A stretch of 64,000 bases of DNA from contig NZ_JBQJIK010000032.1 in NCBI RefSeq assembly GCF_052078665.1, positions 1 through 64,000 on the forward strand, in the 5' to 3' direction. The DNA comes from Inquilinus sp052078665 (GTDB taxonomy: Bacteria > Pseudomonadota > Alphaproteobacteria > DSM-16000 > Inquilinaceae). The translations under genes were made by a program, and so were the position numbers. Position 1 is the stretch's first letter; the number at the start of each line of letters is the position of its first letter. Positions 1 through 8,605 of this stretch are shown piece by piece. The notes below the pieces were generated by a model, which made no database searches, was not told the DNA's origin, and saw only the letters and a program-made list of their open reading frames with translations.

Positions 1-315
1 GGCGACCCCGGCACCGCGGTCTACGCCGCCCATCGCGACACCCATTTCCGGGTCCTGCGCGACGTCAAGCCGGGCGACGAGATCGACATCACCCGCCGCG
101 ACGGGCGCCGCGTCACCTTCAAGGTGACCGGCACCCGGGTGGCGGTCTGGGACGTCTCAGGCATCGACCCGCGGGCGCCCGGCCGCAACCTGGTGCTGGC
201 CACCTGCTGGCCGTTCGACGCCACGACCCGCGGCCCCTACCGCTACCTGGTGGAGGCGGAGGAGGTCCGGCAGCCCGGTCCGGCGGGCGCGGTGGTCGCC
301 GAGGCGGCTCCGTGA
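1..315 (+). CDS. Sortase, proteobacterial (class GN-like), 3' part
   Basis: The reading frame is open from the first base, so the start lies outside the window; 104 residues are visible. Sortases are membrane-anchored cysteine transpeptidases that cleave sorting signals on exported proteins. The visible part has the catalytic core: His11 in YAAHRDTHF, Cys69 in LVLATCWPF and Arg81 in GPYRYLV, with the TCWPF context typical of sortases. In proteobacteria such an isolated sortase is usually the class called GN and is normally paired with one large exported substrate, which would lie upstream, outside the window. The family call is firm; the class is inferred from the host. Confidence 0.85.
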   Translation, partial: GDPGTAVYAAHRDTHFRVLRDVKPGDEIDITRRDGRRVTFKVTGTRVAVWDVSGIDPRAPGRNLVLATCWPFDATTRGPYRYLVEAEEVRQPGPAGAVVAEAAP

Positions 316-404
316 GGTCAGCGGCGCCACCGTGGGCGGCCATAACCCCGTCGCCTCTCCCCGCCCGGCCGGATACAGTGCGGCCAGCGCGAGGAGGCGA
401 CGGG

Positions 405-2258
405 TTGGCGACAGAGGCGGAGACCACAACGGATCGGCGCGCCGCCGGCACCCACCGCCGCACCATCCCGCTGTCCGGCACGCTGGCCGTGGTCATGGCC
501 GGGCTGGTGGCGCTGACCGCGGTCGACGTGCTGGCCGTGTTCTGGTTCATGACCGCCGGCACCACGCGCGACCTGCTGGCCCGGGCGGCGCAGCTCGGCC
601 TCGATTCGGTCCAGGCCCGGATCGCCGACCGCTTCACCCCGGTCGAGGACCAGCTCGCCTTCCTGGCGCGCGAGATCGCGGCCGGGCATACGGATGACGG
701 CGCGGCGCTGGACCGGTTGATGACCGGCGCCCTGGCCGGCACGCCCCAGGTCCGGGTCCTGTCCCTGACCGGCCTCGACGGCGCGATCCGCGGCGTCACC
801 CAGGGCCCGCACGGCGTCTTCACCTTCACCGACACCATCCACCGGGACGACGAACGGCAGGAGATCGAGACGGCGCGCGGGCGCCGGGACGCCTATTGGG
901 GGCCGGTCCATTTCGTGCCGGCGGAGGTGATGCGCACCTCGGTCGCCAATCTGCACCGGCCGGTCCATGCCGACGACCGCTTCGTCGGGGTGTTGACCGC
1001 CACGATCACGGTCGATGCGCTCTCCGACCATTTGCGGACGATCGCGGAGGCCAATCCCGGCACCACGCCCTTCATCCTCTACGGCCCCGACCGGGTGCTG
1101 GCGCATCCCGCCATGGCGACGCAGCGGCCGGCGCTGTCGCCCGAGCATCCCCTGCCCTCGCTGGACGAGGTCGGCGACCCGTTCCTGGCGGGGCTGTGGA
1201 CCGAGGCGAAGCGCGAGACGGTGGGCGAGATCGACCTGGAGGCTCGCGTCGTGCGGCTGGGCGACGATGGCCGCGTCATCCTGACCCGCACGGTCGAGGG
1301 CTACGCCCCAAGGCCGCTGATCGTCGGCGTCGAGGTGCCGGTCGAGGTGCTCGACAAGCCGACCGACGACCTGCTGCGCGCCGCCCTGGCCGGGCTGGCG
1401 GTGCTGGCGATCGCCATCCTGGTCGCCATCGTCGTCAGCCGCGCCATCGCCCGGCCGGTCGGCGCCATGGCGCGGGAGGTGCGCGCCGTCGGCTCGCTCG
1501 ACTTCGCCGCCCTGCGCCCGCTGCCCGGCAGCCTGTTCTCCGAGCTGAACGAGCAGGCCCGCGCCTACAACACCATGCTGACTGGGCTGCGCTGGCTCGA
1601 GACCTATGTGCCGAAGGCGCTGGTGCGGCGCCTGCTGCGCGGCGGCGGCGCCATGCCGTCCACCGAGCGGGTGGTGACGGTGATGTTCACCGACATCGTC
1701 GACTTCACCGCCACGGCCGAGCGGATGCCGGCGGCCGAGGTCGCGGCCCTGCTGAACGCCCATTTCGACCTGCTGGGCCGCTGCGTCGAGGCCGAGGACG
1801 GCACCATCGACAAGTTCATCGGCGACTGCGTGATGGCGTTCTGGGGCGCCCCGGACGACCAGCCCGACCACGCCGACCGGGCCCTGCGCGCCGCCCGCGC
1901 CATCGCCGCGGCCGTGACGGCGGACAATGCCGCCCGGCGCGGCTGCGGCCTGGCGCCGCTGCGCGTGCGGATCGGCCTGCACAGCGGCCCGGTGGTGGCC
2001 GGCAATATCGGCATGAGCGGCCGGTCGGGCTACACCATCGTCGGCGACGCGGTGAATCTCGGCAACCGGCTGGAGCAGCTGGGCAAGGCGGTGGCGCCAG
2101 CTGACGAGGTCGTGGTGCTGGCCAGCGGCGAGACGGTAGAGCTGGCGGCCGGCGACCGGTCGGACCTGCGCAGCCTCGGCCCCCACGCCGTCCCGGGACG
2201 GCGGACGGAGATCGAGATCTTCCGGCTGGAGGGTCCGCCTCCGCCCGGTTCCCACTGA
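405..2258 (+). CDS. Membrane-bound class III adenylate cyclase with periplasmic sensor and HAMP
   Basis: Makes cAMP from ATP in response to a periplasmic signal. The 617-residue protein has TM1 (about 23-50), a Cache/CHASE-like periplasmic domain, TM2 (about 323-347), a HAMP linker and a C-terminal cyclase domain from about residue 422. Metal-binding Asp430 (FTDI) and Asp474 (KFIGD), the ATP-selecting Lys470 and the transition-state pair Asn551/Arg555 (VNLGNRLE) are all present, so it should be active as an adenylate rather than guanylate cyclase. The TTG start is chosen because GAGGAGG (391-397) lies 7 bases upstream; the frame is open further upstream but without a comparable ribosome site. 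The sensed ligand is unknown. Confidence 0.9.
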   Translation: MATEAETTTDRRAAGTHRRTIPLSGTLAVVMAGLVALTAVDVLAVFWFMTAGTTRDLLARAAQLGLDSVQARIADRFTPVEDQLAFLAREIAAGHTDDGAALDRLMTGALAGTPQVRVLSLTGLDGAIRGVTQGPHGVFTFTDTIHRDDERQEIETARGRRDAYWGPVHFVPAEVMRTSVANLHRPVHADDRFVGVLTATITVDALSDHLRTIAEANPGTTPFILYGPDRVLAHPAMATQRPALSPEHPLPSLDEVGDPFLAGLWTEAKRETVGEIDLEARVVRLGDDGRVILTRTVEGYAPRPLIVGVEVPVEVLDKPTDDLLRAALAGLAVLAIAILVAIVVSRAIARPVGAMAREVRAVGSLDFAALRPLPGSLFSELNEQARAYNTMLTGLRWLETYVPKALVRRLLRGGGAMPSTERVVTVMFTDIVDFTATAERMPAAEVAALLNAHFDLLGRCVEAEDGTIDKFIGDCVMAFWGAPDDQPDHADRALRAARAIAAAVTADNAARRGCGLAPLRVRIGLHSGPVVAGNIGMSGRSGYTIVGDAVNLGNRLEQLGKAVAPADEVVVLASGETVELAAGDRSDLRSLGPHAVPGRRTEIEIFRLEGPPPPGSH

Positions 2259-2266
2259 GGCCCGCC

Positions 2267-2662
2267 ATGCTCGACCACGTCTCGATCACCGTCTCCGACC
2301 TGGCCGCGGCGGAGCGCTTCTACGACGCGGTGCTGGCGGCGCTCGGCATCGCCAAGGTCGGAATCCTTCCCGCCGAGGCCTGGATCGGCTATGGCGAGCG
2401 CAGCGACGCCGACCATCCGGAGCGCAGCTATCTCTCGATCCGGCTCGGCCCGCGGCCGGACGACGCGCCGCGCCGCCACTGGTGCTTCAGGGCGCCGAGC
2501 CGGGCCGCGGTGGCGGCGTTCTGGCGCGCCGGCCAGGCCCATGGCGGCCGCGACAACGGCGCCCCGGGCCTGCGGCCGGAGTACCACCCGAGCTACTACG
2601 CCGCCTTCCTGCTCGACCCCGACGGCAACCGGATCGAGGCGGTGTGCCACCGGGTGGGGTGA
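2267..2662 (+). CDS. VOC-superfamily (glyoxalase/bleomycin-resistance-like) protein
   Basis: A 131-residue single-domain vicinal oxygen chelate protein. The start MLDHVSITVSDLAAAERFY and the end FLLDPDGNRIEAVCH are the two ends of the beta-alpha-beta-beta-beta module, with His4 and a late Glu as the likely metal ligands. Members range from glyoxalases to dioxygenases and antibiotic-binding proteins, and nothing here tells which. It starts 8 bases after the cyclase stop and may be cotranscribed with it. Confidence 0.8.
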   Translation: MLDHVSITVSDLAAAERFYDAVLAALGIAKVGILPAEAWIGYGERSDADHPERSYLSIRLGPRPDDAPRRHWCFRAPSRAAVAAFWRAGQAHGGRDNGAPGLRPEYHPSYYAAFLLDPDGNRIEAVCHRVG

Positions 2663-2824
2663 GCCGCCGTCGAATCGGATTGCCAACTGCCAAGCTCGAA
2701 GCAGAGCGCGGCACGCGGCCAAGAATAGCGGCAGAGGGCGGGGACCGGTCCTTCCGGAGGGTACGGCAAGACATCCGGATCGCGCGAAAAAGCCGACATG
2801 GCATCGCTGTCCCGGCGGCATCCC

Positions 2825-3736
2825 TCAACGCTCGACTGTATCGACCAACCCGGCTGCGACATCGCGTGAACATTCCTCGAGATCCTGTATCACGCGCCGC
2901 CGATCGGCCCGGCGTCTCACGAGAGCGGTTTCCACGGGAGGAACGCCGATCTCGACGTATCGGATTGCCGGATTCGAATAGTAACGCTCCACGCGTTCGC
3001 CAACGATGACGACGGCCTCGCCGGATTCGACGACCGCAAGGCATTCCCTGATCGTCGTGACGACCGGCCCTCGCGCGATCGCCCGCCCGGATGGAGTGTG
3101 GTCAGGGAAATGAATCGCCGCCCACGCGCCCAGCTGATGATTGTCCGGCAATGTCGGCAAGGTCTCGAGCGCAAGCTCCTCCGGATCGATCATCTCACGG
3201 TCGCAAAGCCTGTGATCGGCAGGCACGACCAGCTTCTTCTTCTCTTCGAACAGGACCGCGCATTGCACCAGGCCGTCATGGGACAGCGGCAGCCTGCAGA
3301 ACGCCGCGTCGACCTTGCCGATTGCAACCGCCTCGAACTGGTCCAGCAGCGAAAGCTCCACCCAATCGATATCGATGTGGAACTTGCTCCGGAGATGCCG
3401 GACAAACGGCAAGGTGTACTCGTAGAGACCGCCACCGAGAAAACCGATCCGCAGCCGGCTTGACTGGCCCAGGGCGGTCTTCCTGCAATCGTCCAGCGTG
3501 GCGCGGAGGACCAGGGCGGCGGGTTCGACGCCGAGGCGGAACTTCTCGCCAAGGGGCGTCAGTTGAACCCGCCTGCTCGTTCTGACGAAGAGCTGTCCGC
3601 CAACCTCCTTCTCCAGTGAATTGATCGCTTCGGAGACGGAGGATTGGGCGAGAGACAATCTCTTTGCTGCCCTTCCGAAATGTAGATCCGTAGCGACCGC
3701 CAGGAAGCAGTCGATCTGCCGCAGTTCCACGCCCAT
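2825..3736 (-). CDS. LysR-family transcriptional regulator
   Basis: A 303-residue regulator with an N-terminal winged helix-turn-helix (VELRQIDCFLAVATDLHFG, then AAKRLSLAQSSVSEAINSLE) and a C-terminal periplasmic-binding-like effector domain. The ATG at 3736 is chosen because the LysR fold begins right after it; the frame stays open upstream to 3991 but that part does not look like protein. It is divergent from the SDR gene at 3948, the usual arrangement for a LysR protein controlling the neighbouring operon and itself, so it probably responds to a substrate of the SDR/MDR/GFA set. Codon use here is a little less GC-rich than in the flanks. Confidence 0.88.
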   Translation of the reverse strand: MGVELRQIDCFLAVATDLHFGRAAKRLSLAQSSVSEAINSLEKEVGGQLFVRTSRRVQLTPLGEKFRLGVEPAALVLRATLDDCRKTALGQSSRLRIGFLGGGLYEYTLPFVRHLRSKFHIDIDWVELSLLDQFEAVAIGKVDAAFCRLPLSHDGLVQCAVLFEEKKKLVVPADHRLCDREMIDPEELALETLPTLPDNHQLGAWAAIHFPDHTPSGRAIARGPVVTTIRECLAVVESGEAVVIVGERVERYYSNPAIRYVEIGVPPVETALVRRRADRRRVIQDLEECSRDVAAGLVDTVER

Positions 3737-3947
3737 CCTCACGTCAACCGATTGATCGGGTGCGCCGATTATGGACAAGCTTATGCCTCGGGCAGGGGCG
3801 CGACAACTTACATGATCATTTCCCATCAGATGGCAAGAGAAGATTGATCGGAAATGCCGATCGAATGCGTGCCCATCGGCGCTTGATAGCAGGGTCCGCA
3901 GCCAAAATATCTGTGACCAGCGACGCGACCGGTGGAGAGAAGGCACG
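3737..3947. promoter_or_regulatory. Divergent LysR/SDR promoter region
   Basis: A 211-bp gap between divergent starts, noticeably more AT-rich than its surroundings around 3780-3860. It must hold the promoters of both genes and, by family precedent, a T-N11-A type LysR site. I could not single out one site with confidence. GGAGAGAAGG at 3932-3941 is the ribosome site of the SDR gene. Confidence 0.5.
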
Positions 3948-4676
3948 ATGGGCAGATTGCAAGGCAAAGTGGCCGTCATCACGGGCGGCACTCAAGGTAT
4001 CGGCCTGGCCACGGCGAAGCTTTTCGCCGGCGAGGGGGCTCATGTCTTCATTACCGGTCGCCGCCGGCAGGAACTTGAAGACGCCGTGGCGTCCATCGGC
4101 GACGCCGTCACGGGCGTTCAGGCCGACGTCCTGAACCTGGCCGACCTCGATCGTCTTTACGAGAGCGTCAAGACGAAGGGCCGGATCGATGTCCTGTTCG
4201 CCAATGTCGGGCTGGGCGGATTTGTCCCGCTGGGAAGCATCACCGAGGAGTATTACGACAGGACCTTCGACACGAACGTGAAGGGACTGCTCTTCACAGT
4301 TCAGAAGGCGCTGCCGCTGCTGAACGACGGCGCGTCCATCATCCTGACCGGTTCCGCCGCGGCCGCCAAAGGCACCCCCAATTTCGGCGTCTACGCCGCG
4401 AGCAAGGCGGCCGTTCGCTCATTCGTGCGAACCTGGACCGCCGAGCTGAAGGACCGGCGCATCCGCGCGAACGTCCTCAGCCCCGGGCCCGTCGTCACGC
4501 CGCAGGTGGCGCTCCAGCCGCCCGAAGCCATTGCCCGCATCGTGTCCACGGTGCCGATGGGCCGGATGGCGGAACCCGAGGAGATCGCCAGGGTCGCACT
4601 CTTCCTGGCCTCGGATGACTCCAGCTTCGTCACCGGGATCGAACTGTTCGCCGATGGCGGCAGAGCCCAGGTCTGA
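3948..4676 (+). CDS. SDR-family NAD(P)-dependent oxidoreductase
   Basis: Classical short-chain dehydrogenase of 242 residues. The Rossmann motif TGGTQGIG spans residues 12-19, and the active-site Tyr149 and Lys153 are in YAASK, with the partner Ser in LTGSAA just before. The C-terminal PMGRMAEPEEIARVALFLAS and the GIELFADGG end are typical of FabG-like members. TGRR after the second strand suggests NADPH use. First gene of a likely operon with the MDR reductase (4722), GFA protein (5785) and DUF1330 protein (6308). Substrate unknown. Confidence 0.9.
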   Translation: MGRLQGKVAVITGGTQGIGLATAKLFAGEGAHVFITGRRRQELEDAVASIGDAVTGVQADVLNLADLDRLYESVKTKGRIDVLFANVGLGGFVPLGSITEEYYDRTFDTNVKGLLFTVQKALPLLNDGASIILTGSAAAAKGTPNFGVYAASKAAVRSFVRTWTAELKDRRIRANVLSPGPVVTPQVALQPPEAIARIVSTVPMGRMAEPEEIARVALFLASDDSSFVTGIELFADGGRAQV

Positions 4677-4721
4677 CGGTCGCCAGTCAGCGGCAACACC
4701 GGTCCCAACACGGAGACACCC

Positions 4722-5711
4722 ATGTCGCGCATCATCAAGTTTGCGAAGGCCGGCGGCCCGGAAGTCCTCGAATTCATCGAAACGCCAGTCCCCGCTCCCG
4801 GTCCGCATGAAGTTCGCATCAGGGTCAAAGCCATCGGCATCAACCGTGCCGAATCCATGTGGCGCAACGACGAGTATGTCGGGCGCGTCACATTTCCCGC
4901 GGGGCTGGGATACGAAGCAGCCGGCATCGTCGATGCCGTGGGCGAGGCCGTCGCGAACGTCGCCGTGGGGGACGTCGTCAGCACGATTCCAGCCTTCTCA
5001 TTCTACCAATACTACACCTACGGCGAGGTCGTTCTGGTGCCCGACCATGCCGTCGTGAAGCACCCGGCAACGCTCTCGTTCGTCGAGGCCGCGTCCATCT
5101 GGATGATGTTCATCACGGCCTATGGCGCGCTCATCGTCGACGCCCAGGTGAAACCGGGCGACTTCGTGATCATTCCCGCCGCGTCCAGCAGCGTCGGCCT
5201 GGCGGCGATTCAAATTGCCAACCACGCCGGCGCCATTCCCATCGCACTGACGCGCACGTCAGTGAAAAAGCAGCGGCTGCACGAGGCTGGCGCACCGCAT
5301 GTCATCGCGACACGAGAGCAAGACATGGTCGCCGAAGTGATGCGCATCACGAACGGGGATGGCGCACGCATCGCCTTCGATCCCGTGGGCGGCAACGACT
5401 TTCCCAAGCTGGTTTCAGCCCTGGCCAATCTGGGCACCATCTACATCTACGGCGCACTCAACGAAGGGGCCACGCCGCTGCCGGTGCTGGAGATGATCCT
5501 CAAGATGCCGACGGTGAAGGGATACAGCCTGCGCCGGGTCATGGGCGACGGGGCCCACCGGGCGGAGGCCGTGAACTACGTCGTCAAGGGCCTCGCGAGT
5601 GGCGCGCTCAAGCCGGTGATCGATCGCATATTCACGTTCGACGAGATGGTGGACGTGCACCGCTATCTGGAGAGCGGCGACCAGTTCGGAAAGATCGTGG
5701 TGACGGTGTGA
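4722..5711 (+). CDS. Medium-chain (zinc-less) quinone reductase-like oxidoreductase
   Basis: A 329-residue MDR-superfamily protein starting 45 bases after the SDR gene. The N-terminal GroES-like domain (EVRIRVKAIGINRAESMWR) lacks the zinc-ligand cysteines of alcohol dehydrogenases, and the nucleotide-binding half has AASSSVGLAAIQIANHAGA with the glycine-rich turn altered to SSSVGLA. This fits NADPH:quinone reductase or enoyl-reductase-like members. Together with the SDR and GFA neighbours it suggests detoxification or turnover of a carbonyl compound. Confidence 0.85.
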   Translation: MSRIIKFAKAGGPEVLEFIETPVPAPGPHEVRIRVKAIGINRAESMWRNDEYVGRVTFPAGLGYEAAGIVDAVGEAVANVAVGDVVSTIPAFSFYQYYTYGEVVLVPDHAVVKHPATLSFVEAASIWMMFITAYGALIVDAQVKPGDFVIIPAASSSVGLAAIQIANHAGAIPIALTRTSVKKQRLHEAGAPHVIATREQDMVAEVMRITNGDGARIAFDPVGGNDFPKLVSALANLGTIYIYGALNEGATPLPVLEMILKMPTVKGYSLRRVMGDGAHRAEAVNYVVKGLASGALKPVIDRIFTFDEMVDVHRYLESGDQFGKIVVTV

Positions 5712-5784
5712 GCACCGCGCGACGCGTCAATCAGCCCTTGATCGCCGGGTGCCCTTCAATTGCGGCCGAACAGGAGCAAACACC

Positions 5785-6192
5785 ATGCCTGCGCCCTACA
5801 CCGGCGGATGCCAATGCGGCTCCGTGCGTTATCGATTGACGATGGAACCGATGCGCGTGGCCGCCTGCCATTGCAGGGAATGCCAGCGTCAATCCGGCAG
5901 CGCCTTCGGCATGGCCATGCCGGTGCCGAGAGACAGCCTGACGGTGACCGGCCCGACGAAGCAGGTCATGCGGATCGCCGACAGCGGCAACCAGGTGACG
6001 GGTGTGTTCTGTCCCGAATGCGGCGTCCGCATCTATCATGTCCTGCCGTCCGCACCGGATGTGCTTTCCCTCAAGCCCGGCACTCTCGATGACACGAGTT
6101 GGCTCCGGCCAGACCGCTTCATCTGGATGAAGAGCGCGCAGGGCTGGGTTCCCGTTCCCGACGGCGTCACAGCGCTCGAGGGCGGAACCTAG
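5785..6192 (+). CDS. GFA-family (glutathione-dependent formaldehyde-activating-like) zinc protein
   Basis: A 135-residue zinc protein. It shows GGCQCGSVRY, ACHCRECQRQSGSAF and, further on, FCPECGVRIY, the complete set of cysteines that bind two zinc ions in the GFA/CENP-V fold. Proven members bind glutathione adducts such as S-hydroxymethylglutathione. The ATG at 5785 is preceded by AGGAG (5772-5776), which favours it over the ATG at 5749. Confidence 0.88.
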   Translation: MPAPYTGGCQCGSVRYRLTMEPMRVAACHCRECQRQSGSAFGMAMPVPRDSLTVTGPTKQVMRIADSGNQVTGVFCPECGVRIYHVLPSAPDVLSLKPGTLDDTSWLRPDRFIWMKSAQGWVPVPDGVTALEGGT

Positions 6193-6307
6193 ACACCGAG
6201 GTCCCGGCCCGGGAATCGCCGTGGCGTCGCCGGCTTGCCTTGCCGCCCGACCTCGCCGGTCTTCGCCGGCGTCCACCAGGACCAACGCGCCTGTGAAAGG
6301 TAGGACG

Positions 6308-6607
6308 ATGCCCAGAGGATATTTCCTTGGTGAATTCGAAATCACCGATCCGGCCGCCTATGAGGCTTACCGCGTGAAAGTCCCGGATATCATCTCGGCG
6401 CATGGCGGCCGAATTCTCGTGCGCGGCGGAGAACCGCAACCGTTCGATGGCACCATGCCGCAACGCCGCTTCATTGTTGTCGAGTTCGACAGCCCGGACG
6501 CCGTGAGGGCTTTCTATTCCTCCGACGCCTATCAGGCGGTGCTGCCGTTCAGATTGAACGCCAGCACCAGCGATGGCTTCGCGTGCCTGCTGACCGGAGT
6601 CGAGTAG
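6308..6607 (+). CDS. DUF1330-family protein
   Basis: A 99-residue protein with the ferredoxin-like DUF1330 pattern: MPRGYFLGEFEITDPAAYEAY, HGGRILVRGG, RFIVVEFDSPDAVRAFYSS and YQAVLPFR. The biochemical function of the family is not established. ATG 6308 follows AAAGGTAGGA closely. Last gene of the LysR-flanked cluster; a shared role in carbonyl or aromatic metabolism is only inferred from position. Confidence 0.85.
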   Translation: MPRGYFLGEFEITDPAAYEAYRVKVPDIISAHGGRILVRGGEPQPFDGTMPQRRFIVVEFDSPDAVRAFYSSDAYQAVLPFRLNASTSDGFACLLTGVE

Positions 6608-6699
6608 GTTGTCCGGCCCTCCGGAGCGTTGTCCGCTATTGGATCGCCGAGACATCCAGGGGCACTTCGCAACGGGAACCAGGCGGTGAATCCAGTCCC

Positions 6700-7464
6700 C
6701 TACAGCCCCACCGCCCCCGGCGGGGCCAGGGACAGGCGGCGGGCGGCGGCGATCAGGGTGTCGAGCAGCTCCTGCCGCCGCGCCTCCGGCGTATCCAGCG
6801 GGGTGACCAGGCACAGGGTCGCCACCGCTCGGGCGTCGTGGTCCACCACCGGGGCCGCCAGGCAGCAGGTGAAGCGGTCGACCAACTCCATGGTCACGGC
6901 GTAGCCGCGCGCCCGCGCCGCCTCGGTCTCGGCGACGAAGGCGGTGAGCTCGATCCGCTCGCCCGAGGGCAGCGTGAAATCCTCGTCCGGGATGAAATCG
7001 GCGATCCCGGCCGCGTCCAGATGCGCCACCAGCAGCCGGCCGGAGGCGGTCCAGGGGATCGGCAGCCGGATCCCGACCTCGGAGGTGATGCGGAAGGTGC
7101 GCCGCCCGGGCTCGTTCAGCATCACCACATACTGGCTGCCGTCGAGCATGCAGAACTGCGCCGTCTCGCCGGTCTCGGTGGCCAGCCCCAGCACCTCGCG
7201 CCGGGCCCGGCTCAGCAGGTCGACGCCGGCGACATAAGTCTGGGCGTAGTAGTGCACGGCACGGCCGAAGAACACCGCCCCGCCGTCGCCCACCGGCTCC
7301 AGGATCCGCGCCGCGGTCAGCCGGCCGACGATCTCGTACAGGGTCGAGCGCGGCGCGCCGATCGCCTTGGCCAGCTCGCCCATCCGCACCGGCCCGCGCC
7401 GCGCCTGCAGATGCTCCAGGATCGCCACCGCCCGGTCGATGCCCCGCTCCCGGCTGGTTGCCAT
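6700..7464 (-). CDS. IclR-family transcriptional regulator
   Basis: 254 residues with an N-terminal winged helix (RAVAILEHLQ, then MGELAKAIGAPRSTLYEIVGRL) and the IclR effector domain (GETAQFCMLDGSQYVVML, PIPWTASGRLLVAHL). Divergent from the ABC uptake genes that begin at 7579, with operator-like repeats between them (7522-7561). It most likely senses a ligand related to what the transporter imports. Confidence 0.9.
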   Translation of the reverse strand: MATSRERGIDRAVAILEHLQARRGPVRMGELAKAIGAPRSTLYEIVGRLTAARILEPVGDGGAVFFGRAVHYYAQTYVAGVDLLSRARREVLGLATETGETAQFCMLDGSQYVVMLNEPGRRTFRITSEVGIRLPIPWTASGRLLVAHLDAAGIADFIPDEDFTLPSGERIELTAFVAETEAARARGYAVTMELVDRFTCCLAAPVVDHDARAVATLCLVTPLDTPEARRQELLDTLIAAARRLSLAPPGAVGL

Positions 7465-7521
7465 GGACGCCCCTTCGCTGCGTTGGATTGCATTCGCCCC
7501 AAGCCGAGCCTATCGTATCGA

Positions 7522-7561
7522 TTGTCCGACATACAAGATCATTGTCCGATATACCGGACAA
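7522..7561. promoter_or_regulatory. Probable IclR operator: palindrome plus direct half-site
   Basis: Bases 7542-7561 form TTGTCCG-N6-CGGACAA, with perfect 7-base arms. The half-site with its flank (ATTGTCCGACATAC, 7521-7534) recurs 20 bases later as ATTGTCCGATATAC (7541-7554), so the copies sit on the same face of the helix two turns apart. The site lies in the 114-bp gap between the IclR start and the binding-protein start, ending 18 bases before ATG 7579. IclR proteins usually bind short palindromes of this size. Confidence 0.7.
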
Positions 7562-7578
7562 GAAACATGGAGGCTGAG

Positions 7579-8421
7579 ATGCGCATCGTGACCCGCACGC
7601 TGCTTTCGGTCAGCGCCGCCACCTTGCTGCTGGGCACCGCCGCCGGCGCCCTGGCGGCCGACAAGCTCCAGGAGGTGCTGAGTCGCGGCAAGCTGATCGT
7701 CGGCACCGGCAGCACCAACCCGCCCTGGCACTTCAAGACCGAGCAGGGCGACCTGGCCGGCTTCGACATCGACATGGCGAAGATCATCGCCAAGGGCCTG
7801 TTCAACGACCCCAGCAAGGTCGAGTTCGTGGTCCAGTCCTCCGATGCCCGCATCCCGAACCTGACCACCGACAAGGTCGACATTACCTGCCAGTTCATCA
7901 CCGTCACCGCCGCCCGGGCGCAGCAGGTGAACTTCACCATCCCCTACTACCGCGAGGGCGTCGGCCTGCTGCTGATGAAGGACGGCAAGTACAAGAGCTA
8001 TGACGAGCTGAAGGCCGCCGGCAGCGGCGTCACCATCTCGGTGCTGCAGAACGTCTATGCCGAGGCCATGGTGCATGCGGCGCTGCCGGAGGCGGCGGTC
8101 GACCAGTATGAGAGCACCGACCTGATGTACGAGGCGCTGAACTCCGGCCGGGCCGAGGCCGCCGCCACCGATATGTCGTCGCTGCGCTGGTTCATGAAGC
8201 AGAACCCGGACCGCTATCTCGACGCCGGCTATGGCTGGAACCCGCAGACCTATTCCTGCGCCGTCAAGAAGGGCGACCAGGACTGGCTGAACTTCGTCAA
8301 CACCGCGCTGCACGAGGCGATGACCGGGGTCGAGTACGACACCTACGCCGCCTCCTTCGAGCAGTGGTTCGGCCAGCGCCCGCCGGCCCCGGCCATCGGC
8401 TTCCCGACGGAAATGCGCTGA
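7579..8421 (+). CDS. ABC transporter periplasmic amino-acid-type binding protein
   Basis: A 280-residue family-3 solute-binding protein. A signal peptide (MRIVTRTLLSVSAATLLLG, cleaved near ALA-AD) precedes the mature fold: RGKLIVGTGSTNPPWHFK, LAGFDIDMAKIIAK, IPNLTTDKVDITCQFITVT. These are hallmarks of polar amino acid binding proteins. GGAGG at 7569-7573 lies 5 bases before ATG 7579 and decides that start over ATG 7567. Followed by two permeases; expressed opposite IclR. Confidence 0.9.
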   Translation: MRIVTRTLLSVSAATLLLGTAAGALAADKLQEVLSRGKLIVGTGSTNPPWHFKTEQGDLAGFDIDMAKIIAKGLFNDPSKVEFVVQSSDARIPNLTTDKVDITCQFITVTAARAQQVNFTIPYYREGVGLLLMKDGKYKSYDELKAAGSGVTISVLQNVYAEAMVHAALPEAAVDQYESTDLMYEALNSGRAEAAATDMSSLRWFMKQNPDRYLDAGYGWNPQTYSCAVKKGDQDWLNFVNTALHEAMTGVEYDTYAASFEQWFGQRPPAPAIGFPTEMR

Positions 8422-8565
8422 GAGCCCATCCGATAATGCTACTGGCGTGGCCGTCTGACGGCGGTTTCTGCGCTTCCGGTGCTCACGGACTCAAACGTCC
8501 GCTGCGCTCCGGTTCTCGAAACCACCGCCAGCCGACTCACGCCAGCGCATTCTCGAACGGGCTCT
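8421..8565. repeat. Long imperfect palindromic intergenic element
   Basis: The 145 bp after the binding-protein stop fold back on themselves. The left end AGAGCCC...CGATAATG matches the reverse complement of the right end, CATTCTCGAACGGGCTCT. Further in, CTGGCGT (8442-8448) pairs with ACGCCAG (8539-8545), GGCGGTTTC (8460-8468) with GAAACC-ACC-GCC (8518-8529), and GGAC (8487-8490) with GTCC (8497-8500). It has no coding potential. The form fits a dispersed palindromic or MITE-like element; copy number elsewhere cannot be judged from this window. Confidence 0.7.
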
Positions 8566-8605
8566 GTGCTCTGCACGGGGCCGAAAGGCACCAACGGAGA
8601 CGCGG

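Noticed and set aside
318..2255. A 645-codon open frame on the minus strand opposite the adenylate cyclase
   Set aside because: Low-complexity, Arg/Gly/His-rich composition typical of antisense frames in high-GC DNA; the plus-strand frame has a full set of cyclase motifs.
6583..7578. N-terminal extension of the ABC binding protein to 612 residues
   Set aside because: The extension is antisense to iclR and is unstructured; a ribosome site and signal peptide place the start at 7579.
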